A DNA stretch of 5,294 bases from Desulfobaccales bacterium (GTDB lineage: Bacteria > Desulfobacterota > Desulfobaccia > Desulfobaccales > 0-14-0-80-60-11), in assembly GCA_041648175.1 (NCBI GenBank), contig JBAZPO010000047.1, positions 1 to 5,294 of the forward strand, in the 5' to 3' direction. This document shows, piece by piece, positions 4,405 through 5,294 of this stretch (position 1 is its first letter; the number at the start of each line of letters is the position of its first letter). The notes below the pieces were generated by a model. That model worked only from the letters and a program-made list of their open reading frames with translations, had not been told where the DNA came from and did no database searches. The translations under genes were made by a program, and so were the position numbers.

Positions 4405-5157
4405 TTACTCCTGCACCTCGTCCGCGCTTGCCCCGCCCCGCATGAACGGTTTCAGGGCGCGCCCCATGGCCTCAGCCGCCCCCGCCTGCTCGGCCGACAA
4501 CTTAGCCACCATGCCGAACACGGCCTTGCTGTACTCGATGCCGGTCTTGTTCTTGTCGCCCACCAGCGTCAGCCAGGTGACCACCTGGAAGAACTTCAAA
4601 CCCTGGCTGGACAGGCGCAGCATATACTGCGTCGATCCCTTGAGGCTGGTGGGGGGCAGGGGCACCACCCGGGGCAGGTTGCTGTCAGGCATCAGCAGGA
4701 AGACCCGCTTGATCTGCTTGCAGGCCTGGCCCAGTTGCCGGGAATCGCTCTTGAACTGCGAGTAGGGGCAGTTGGCGCAGAGCCCGGTAGGGTTCCCCTC
4801 GCTGCCGTGCCCCATGAGGCCGATCCCGACAACCGCGTCTTCGCTGGAGCAGTCCGGCGGGGTGCCCCCGCCGCTGCTGGCGAAGTCGGTCCCCCAGTAC
4901 GCCCGGCAGTTCTGGACGCCCATGATGATCCCAACAAGCTGCTCCGTCCGGGTGTCGCCGTCCAGGCCCGGCACCGTCCAGGTCAGGTTACCGCCGGAGG
5001 GGATCTTCACCCGGTCCAGGTCGAAGGCGCTGAACCCGGCCCCGGCCATATTCTCCTTGAGGGCTTCCACGAGGGCCTTGGGGTCCTCAGTTAAAGCCGG
5101 GAAGTTCACCACCCCGGCGTCCTTGGTCGCTACTGCTTTGCTTTCCTCTTTGCTCAT
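4405..5157 (-). CDS. Conserved phage-type four-cysteine protein, 250 aa
   Basis: I do not have a firm family name. The start is supported by AAAGGAG eight bases upstream. The N-terminal 45 residues are charged and helical. The core (about 50-215) includes GNLTWTVPG and LVGIIMGVQNCRAYW. It has a cysteine set C103, C127-x2-C130 and C146 that could bind zinc, in the pattern PDCSS ... GLCANCPYSQF ... GQACK. It continues with KRVFLLMPDSNLPRVVPLPP, TSLKG and QVVTWLTLV. I associate this layout with phage/prophage proteins encoded near replication and recombination genes, possibly single-stranded-DNA related, but that is inference. The Ala/Glu-rich C-terminus ends in the acidic ADEVQE; acidic tails are common in single-strand binding proteins. 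It is coupled to the DUF3850 gene. The long opposite-strand frame here is a GC-driven shadow. Confidence 0.75.
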   Translation of the reverse strand: MSKEESKAVATKDAGVVNFPALTEDPKALVEALKENMAGAGFSAFDLDRVKIPSGGNLTWTVPGLDGDTRTEQLVGIIMGVQNCRAYWGTDFASSGGGTPPDCSSEDAVVGIGLMGHGSEGNPTGLCANCPYSQFKSDSRQLGQACKQIKRVFLLMPDSNLPRVVPLPPTSLKGSTQYMLRLSSQGLKFFQVVTWLTLVGDKNKTGIEYSKAVFGMVAKLSAEQAGAAEAMGRALKPFMRGGASADEVQE

Positions 5158-5189
5158 TGTTCATTCTCCTTTGGTTTTTGACGGGGCGC

Positions 5190-5294
5190 TCAGGCCCCGG
5201 TGCTGCCCTTCAGGTTCTTCTGCCCCGCCTCAACGCTCCGCTTACTGGCGGCCAGGCGGTAGATTAACTCCTGGGAGACGGTGCGCATGTTCGC
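5190..5294 (-). CDS. C-terminus of an unidentified protein (partial, 34 residues visible)
   Basis: An open minus-strand frame enters from the right edge and ends at TGA 5190-5192. The visible end contains RTVSQELIYRLAASKRSVEAG, helical and basic, followed by QKNLKGSTGA. It stops 32 bases before the ATG of the 250-aa gene, with that gene's AAAGGAG in the gap, which fits one operon. Just around its stop, GGGGC/GCCCC can form a small hairpin without a T-run, so termination is not expected. Too little is visible for a family call. Confidence 0.5.
   Translation of the reverse strand, partial: ANMRTVSQELIYRLAASKRSVEAGQKNLKGSTGA

Noticed and set aside
4393..5094. Long plus-strand open frame (233 codons) opposite the 250-aa gene
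   Set aside because: It is the antisense of a gene with a clear ribosome binding site, operon spacing and a coherent cysteine pattern; long shadow frames are expected in GC-rich DNA.

Overview
This window looks like the early/replication region of a phage, prophage or related mobile replicon of a bacterium. The evidence is tightly packed small genes, strong AGGAGG-type ribosome binding sites, stop-start overlaps, a primase-polymerase, a phage-type PD-(D/E)XK nuclease and a DUF3850 protein. The host cannot be named. Codon choice is mostly GC-rich, with one visibly AT-richer insert. No integrase, capsid or terminase gene is present, so phage, plasmid and integrative element cannot be separated.

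Left arm (1-1336, plus strand): a run of small genes. These are an 81-aa protein (22-267), a 54-aa single-helix membrane protein (268-432), a 14-aa leader-like ORF (463-507), and two divergent paralogues of a small phage family with a WIP motif (509-748 and 832-1077), followed by an 89-aa unknown (1067-1336). The first paralogue and the leader sit in an AT-richer segment bounded by inverted repeats of about 35 bp (432-466 and 786-820), which suggests an inserted or invertible cassette.

Centre (1337-1583): a hairpin terminator, then an array of at least 11 copies of TTACAC/GTGTAA, with two identical inverted geometries and two identical tandem geometries. It abuts the 3' end of the primase-polymerase gene and is a candidate iteron-type replication origin.

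Right arm (1584-5294, minus strand; transcription runs right to left): the C-terminus of an unknown protein, a 250-aa four-cysteine protein, a coupled DUF3850 protein, a non-coding stretch of about 310 nt, and then a coupled trio: a 52-aa ribbon-helix-helix protein, a PD-(D/E)XK nuclease, and a Prim-Pol protein (497 aa) with no helicase motor. The trio has its own candidate promoter and direct/inverted repeats that could be an autoregulatory operator.

The most striking object is the non-coding stretch at 3771-4080. On the minus strand it folds into a long closing stem (15 of 16 pairs, arms about 150 nt apart) around four nested hairpins, followed by a 3' stem and a terminator with a T7 tail. 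The size and architecture recall HEARO/omega RNAs (guide RNAs of IsrB/IscB nucleases). No such nuclease gene is present, so if the resemblance holds this would be a stand-alone RNA; otherwise it is an unassigned structured RNA carried by a replication module.
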